From positions 248,001-312,000 of the forward strand of contig NZ_SKCI01000002.1 in the NCBI RefSeq assembly GCF_005434965.1: a stretch of 64,000 nucleotides of DNA, in the 5' to 3' direction. The position numbers were made by a program, and so were the translations under genes. Each line of letters begins with the position of its first letter. The stretch's first letter is position 1. Shown here piece by piece: positions 60,714 to 64,000 of this stretch. The DNA is from Marimonas lutisalis. Lineage in GTDB: Bacteria; Pseudomonadota; Alphaproteobacteria; Rhodobacterales; Rhodobacteraceae. The notes beneath the pieces are model-generated. The model was not told where the DNA came from. It was given only the letters and a program-made list of their open reading frames with translations, and did not search any database.

Positions 60714-61544
60714 ACCTGCGGCCACAATGATGCCCGCGCCGACAGCAACCGGCAGTTCGATCACTTCATTGAAGATCAGGACGCCGACACCTGAAGCAAA
60801 GACAAGTTGAAGGTAGGCGAAGGGCTGCACGGCGCTGGCCTCGGCGACCTCGTATGCCCTGATCAGAAGGAAGTGACCGAACGCACCTGTCATGCAGAGC
60901 ATGGCCATCCAGCCCCAGTCAGCACCGGTCATCGGCTGCCACGTGTAAAGGCCAACGGGTGTCAGGGCGATCGCGCCGGTCACGCCCGTCCAGAAGAACG
61001 AGGTGGCGGCCGTATCACGCCGCGCGACATAGCGTGTCAGAAGGCCATAGAGCGCGAACATGAGAGCCGACACAAAAGGGATGAGTGCGTAAGGCGAGAA
61101 AACCGCGAAACCCGGGCGCAGGATGACAATGACGCCGAGGAACCCGACGCCGATAGCGGTCCAGCGCCGCCAGCCGACGCTTTCGCCCAAGACGGGCCCG
61201 GAGAGCGCCGCGACAAGCAGAGGATAGCAGGCAAAGACCGCATGCGATTCCACAAGGCCCAGCAAGGTAAACCCCCAGATTGCGAGACAGATCTCGGCGG
61301 CAAGCAGGAGGCCCCGGAAGATCTGTATTGTAGGCTGCTTGGTGGCCGCGGCGCGGCTGAGCCCGCCGGCCTTGCGTGCGGCAACCGTCATCACGAAGGC
61401 GGCGAAGAACCAGTAGCGGATCGTGACGACCATCAGTGTGTTGTATTCGCCGGCGAGGTGGCGCGAGATGCCGTCCTGCATGGCGAATACCAAGCTGGTG
61501 GCGACCATCAGTAGAATACCGAGGCGCGTGTTCTGTTCGCTCAT
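60678..61544 (-). CDS. DMT-superfamily (EamA) transporter
   Basis: A 288-residue drug/metabolite transporter with ten helices in two EamA repeats (about 8-140 and 152-285). It starts TRLGILLMVATSLVFAMQDGISRHLAG, with the second repeat after FYALLTRYVARR-like segment ALYGLLTRYVARRDTAA. The substrate is unknown. Its start overlaps the mnmD stop by four bases (ATGA). The 3' end overlaps that of the lytic transglycosylase gene, an unusually long convergent overlap. Confidence 0.9.
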   Translation of the reverse strand: MSEQNTRLGILLMVATSLVFAMQDGISRHLAGEYNTLMVVTIRYWFFAAFVMTVAARKAGGLSRAAATKQPTIQIFRGLLLAAEICLAIWGFTLLGLVESHAVFACYPLLVAALSGPVLGESVGWRRWTAIGVGFLGVIVILRPGFAVFSPYALIPFVSALMFALYGLLTRYVARRDTAATSFFWTGVTGAIALTPVGLYTWQPMTGADWGWMAMLCMTGAFGHFLLIRAYEVAEASAVQPFAYLQLVFASGVGVLIFNEVIELPVAVGAGIIVAAGLFTLWRERQNA

Positions 61545-62212
61545 TCCGGCATCCTTGCAACGGTCATGTGGCGCTTGCGGCCGAACCCGGGGCGACGTTC
61601 CACGGCAAAGCCCGCGTCTTCAAGTGCGCGGCGGACGTGCCCGGCAGCGGTATATGTGGCTGCGCTTCCGCCCGGCGCGGTGTGGGCGCCGACGGCGGCC
61701 ATCAATTCCGGGCCCCACATCTGCGGGTTCTTCGCCGGAGAAAACCCGTCAAGAAACCAGGCGTCGGCCGTGCCGTGCCAGTTTGGCAGGGTTTCACGGG
61801 CATCGCCGGGCACCATCTCGAACTGCAGGTCAGGCAGCGCGAAGTCGGTGGCATTGTCCGCCATCTGGTCGAGGATCTCGGCGCTCAGGTCGGCGATTTC
61901 CGGAAAGGCCGTGTGGGCCGCACGCATGTCCGCAGGCGTCATCGGGAAGGCCTCGAAAGTGGTAAAGCGCAGCTGGCCGCGTTGCCCGGTCTCGCGCCAG
62001 AGTTTCAAAGTGGCGATCAGGTTCAGCCCGGTGCCAAAGCCCAGTTCCGCGATATGGAAACCGTCGGCAAACCGCTCCGGAAGATCGTTGCCACCCAGAA
62101 AGACATGGGCGGTTTCGGCCAGCCCGTCTTCGAGGCTGTAATAGGGATCATCGAAACGGGTCGATACCGGCACACCGCCATCGCGCCATTCGAGTTCGGC
62201 CTGCTGGCCCAT
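61541..62212 (-). CDS. mnmD: tRNA mnm5s2U methyltransferase domain protein MnmD
   Basis: A 223-residue stand-alone version of the MnmC methyltransferase domain, which methylates the wobble uridine to finish mnm5s2U34. The SAM motif AELGFGTGLNLIATL (about 75-89) and the catalytic-region block DAWFLDGFSPAKNPQMW (about 158-174), a strong signature of the family, are present. In E. coli this domain is fused to an FAD oxidase; here a DAO-type oxidase is encoded divergently, 59 bases away. ATG 62212 is chosen over in-frame 62278. Confidence 0.92.
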   Translation of the reverse strand: MGQQAELEWRDGGVPVSTRFDDPYYSLEDGLAETAHVFLGGNDLPERFADGFHIAELGFGTGLNLIATLKLWRETGQRGQLRFTTFEAFPMTPADMRAAHTAFPEIADLSAEILDQMADNATDFALPDLQFEMVPGDARETLPNWHGTADAWFLDGFSPAKNPQMWGPELMAAVGAHTAPGGSAATYTAAGHVRRALEDAGFAVERRPGFGRKRHMTVARMPE

Positions 62213-62271
62213 TGCGTTGCGATCCCTTAGAAGCCGTTTGAACGGCGCGACAATGCAGAGGGAGCAAGGCT

Positions 62272-63312
62272 TTGGCAATAACGGATGTGACGATCCGCGG
62301 CGCCGGTGTTTTCGGTCTGTCGATCGCGTGGGAGTGCCTGACCCGTGGCGCCAGGGTGCGTGTCGTAGATCCCAACGGGGTGTGCAGTGGCGCCTCGGGC
62401 GGGATTGTCGGTGCGTTGGCGCCTCATGTGCCTGAGAACTGGAACGAAAAGAAGGCGTTCCAATTCGACAGCCTTGTGCGGGCCGAGGCGTTCTGGGCCG
62501 AAATCGCCGAGGCGGGCGGCAAGCCGCCTGGCTTTGCGCGCCTGGGCCGGCTTCAGCCGATTGCCGATCAACACGCGTTGGACCTGGCCCGGAGCCGAGA
62601 GAAGACCGCGCGCGAGCTGTGGCAAGGCAAGGCGCAGTGGAAAGTTGTCAGGGACACGGATGTCGGTGAGTGGGCCCCTGTCAGCCAGACGGGCTGGTTG
62701 ATTCATGACACGCTCTCGGCGCGCATGCATCCCCGGCAGGCTGGTGCGGCGCTGGCCGCCGCGATTGTCGCGCGTGGCGGCGAGATCGTCGGCGATGCCG
62801 CCGATCAGGGTGCGGTGATCTGGGCCGCGGGAGTCTGGGATCTGGACCGGATCAGCGCCGCGTTGGGGCACATGGTTGGCAACGGCGTCAAGGGGCAGGG
62901 CGCGGTACTGGCACTGGATGCGCGTAACCTGCCGCAGATCTATGCGAACGCGGTGCACGTCGTGCCGCATGAAAACGGAACGGTCGCCATCGGCTCGACC
63001 AGCGAACGCGATTTCGACGCCCCGAACACGACCGATGCGCAGCTGGACGACGTGATCGACCGCGCGCGAGAGGCCGTGCCGGCTTTGCGGGATGCCGAGG
63101 TGATCGAGCGTTGGGCAGGGGTGCGACCGCGGGCGAAAAGCCGCGCACCGATGCTGGGTATACATCCGCTGAACCGCGATCACTTCATCGCAAATGGTGG
63201 CTTCAAAATCGGGTTCGGCATGGCGCCGGGCATCGCCCGGGCAATGGCCGAACTGGTGCTTGAGGGACGCGATACCATACCCGAGAGCTTTCGGCCCGAG
63301 GCCTCGCTCTAG
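62272..63312 (+). CDS. DAO-family FAD oxidoreductase, possible MnmC oxidase counterpart
   Basis: A 346-residue D-amino-acid-oxidase-fold flavoprotein. The FAD motif TIRGAGVFGLSIAWECLTRGARVRV (span 8-32) opens it. Then come SGASGGIVGALAPHVPENW, resembling MnmC/ThiO-type oxidases, and NGGFKIGFGMAPGIARAMAELV as the FAD-closing motif. It starts at TTG 62272 with GAGGGAG about eight bases upstream. The divergent pairing with mnmD suggests it is the separated MnmC(o) partner that removes the carboxymethyl group from cmnm5U, but ThiO-like glycine oxidase is possible. Confidence 0.8.
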   Translation: MAITDVTIRGAGVFGLSIAWECLTRGARVRVVDPNGVCSGASGGIVGALAPHVPENWNEKKAFQFDSLVRAEAFWAEIAEAGGKPPGFARLGRLQPIADQHALDLARSREKTARELWQGKAQWKVVRDTDVGEWAPVSQTGWLIHDTLSARMHPRQAGAALAAAIVARGGEIVGDAADQGAVIWAAGVWDLDRISAALGHMVGNGVKGQGAVLALDARNLPQIYANAVHVVPHENGTVAIGSTSERDFDAPNTTDAQLDDVIDRAREAVPALRDAEVIERWAGVRPRAKSRAPMLGIHPLNRDHFIANGGFKIGFGMAPGIARAMAELVLEGRDTIPESFRPEASL

Positions 63313-63316
63313 GCGA

Positions 63317-64000
63317 TCAGGCAGTTGCTTCGGCTTGCATGCATTGCCGACCATCGGGCCCGCGCACCCACAAGCGATGGCCTTTTCGGCACAGAGTGGC
63401 GGTTTCGAAATGCATCAGCGGTGACGTGGCCCTGAACGAAAACGCGGTGAGCGGTCCGAGTTCCTCGGTGGCCATCAGCATGAGAAGCTGCGCCAGCAGC
63501 GGGCCGTGCACAATGAGACCGGCATAGCCTTCGACATCGCGGGCATAATCCAGATCATAGTGGATGCGGTGGCCGTTGAAGGTGAGCGCGGAGTAGCGGA
63601 AGAGCCGTGTAGTATCGAAGCTTTCCGTTTGGCGGCTTTCTTCGTCGGTAGGCGCGAGGGGCGGTTTCGGCTGCGGCTGATCCGGCGAGGGATCTTCGCG
63701 ATAGACCAGATCCTGCCATTCGGTGATGCAGAGGTTGTCGCCCTGATGGATGTCGTGGCGTAGCGTGACAAAGGCCAGCGGACCTGTGCGCCCGTCCTTT
63801 CGGGTGGCGCTTTCCACCGTGCTGCTCTTTTCGGCGGGCCGACCGGCGATCAGCGGTGCCCGGAAGGCAAGCCGCCCACCCGCCCACATGCGTCGCGGCA
63901 GACCCATGTCGGGTATCAGCCCGACACCCGTGCGCGGATGGCCATCGCGGCCCAGTTCCTCGGGGGGACGGGGTTCCCAGAAATAGAGTTGATGGAAGAA
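63317..64000 (-). CDS. MaoC-type mesaconyl-C4-CoA/itaconyl-CoA hydratase-like protein, 5'-truncated
   Basis: The frame runs open from 63317 to the window edge (228 residues visible). LYFWEPRPPEELGRDGHPRTG and MGLPRRMWAGGRLAFRAPL belong to HTD2-like hydratases such as mesaconyl-C4-CoA hydratase. The hot-dog catalytic motif appears as FNGHRIHYDLDYAR with H-x4-D-like spacing, followed by GLIVHGPLLAQL. The N-terminus lies right of the window. The assigned reaction, water addition to an unsaturated C4/C5 acyl-CoA, is inferred from family resemblance. Confidence 0.82.
   Translation of the reverse strand, partial: FFHQLYFWEPRPPEELGRDGHPRTGVGLIPDMGLPRRMWAGGRLAFRAPLIAGRPAEKSSTVESATRKDGRTGPLAFVTLRHDIHQGDNLCITEWQDLVYREDPSPDQPQPKPPLAPTDEESRQTESFDTTRLFRYSALTFNGHRIHYDLDYARDVEGYAGLIVHGPLLAQLLMLMATEELGPLTAFSFRATSPLMHFETATLCRKGHRLWVRGPDGRQCMQAEATA

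Noticed and set aside
1-64000. CRISPR arrays, insertion sequences, prophage, rRNA
   Set aside because: No regularly spaced repeats, transposase or integrase genes, phage structural genes or rRNA segments were found on reading both strands.

Overview
The window is a GC-rich, gene-dense bacterial chromosome segment. It holds about 74 protein genes, one tRNA and no gene-free stretch longer than 300 bases. The content points to a marine alphaproteobacterium of the Rhodobacterales (Roseobacter-type): a COQ9-family protein, TrcR (DUF1013), DUF1244 and DUF2125 proteins, an HvrA-like H-NS protein, a Hint-domain exoprotein, a DgcN/DgcA D-glutamate pathway and a fused PuuE-UraD. I see no integrase, transposase, CRISPR array, rRNA or phage block. 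This looks like ordinary chromosome with a few accessory patches.

Layout. 0-2.7 kb: D-amino-acid/D-glutamate operon (dgcN cut by the window edge, dgcA, a class IV transaminase). 2.7-5.1 kb: minus-strand cluster of N-formylglutamate amidohydrolase, a CHMI-like isomerase, DUF1244 and a DODA-type ring-opening dioxygenase. 5.2-13.5 kb: pyruvate kinase, rpmI-rplT, then a 3-hydroxyacyl-CoA dehydrogenase-like gene and an MFS transporter lying between rplT and pheS-pheT. 13.6-16.9 kb: phosphoribosyltransferase, YtoQ, GST, mscL, an SH3-repeat protein and tRNA-Met. 16.9-23.9 kb: AbgB-like M20 hydrolase, the threonine-degrading pair kbl-tdh, a His/Met-rich exported protein, hemolysin III, and the divergent pair ald / Lrp-type regulator. 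24-28 kb: accessory patch with a Hint-domain protein, a GMC oxidoreductase and a leishmanolysin-like metalloprotease.

28-41.6 kb: YghU-type GST, flavodoxin-like protein, rpsU, COQ9, two quinone oxidoreductases, an H-NS-like protein, an orphan EF-hand-like protein, RNase T2, TrcR, a BaiN-like flavoprotein, MscS, an HNH protein and two membrane proteins. 41.6-48.5 kb: crotonase and SDR, two tandem DUF2125 paralogues, PmbA/TldE and a CysQ-like phosphatase. 48.5-54.4 kb: class I fumarase, then a minus-strand ureide operon (PuuE-UraD fusion, ureidoglycine aminohydrolase, ureidoglycolate lyase, NCS2 permease). 54.6-64 kb: smpB, a small Gly-rich protein, 3-mercaptopyruvate sulfurtransferase, aromatic aminotransferase, dapA, a soluble lytic transglycosylase, a DMT transporter, mnmD, a DAO-type oxidase and a MaoC-type hydratase cut by the right edge.

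Most striking observation: the 5' end of the Hint-domain gene carries a perfect tandem duplication of a 16-base unit (23964-23995). With one copy, a GTG start with a consensus Shine-Dalgarno reads straight into the Hint protein. With the two copies present here, the frame shifts and ends after 14 codons. This has the form of an ON/OFF contingency switch, a fresh mutation, or a sequence error. Other points of interest are hairpin repeats that occur only at 3'-3' gene junctions, clear operator candidates at ald and pyk, and an AT-rich, inverted-repeat-rich leader before the H-NS-like gene.
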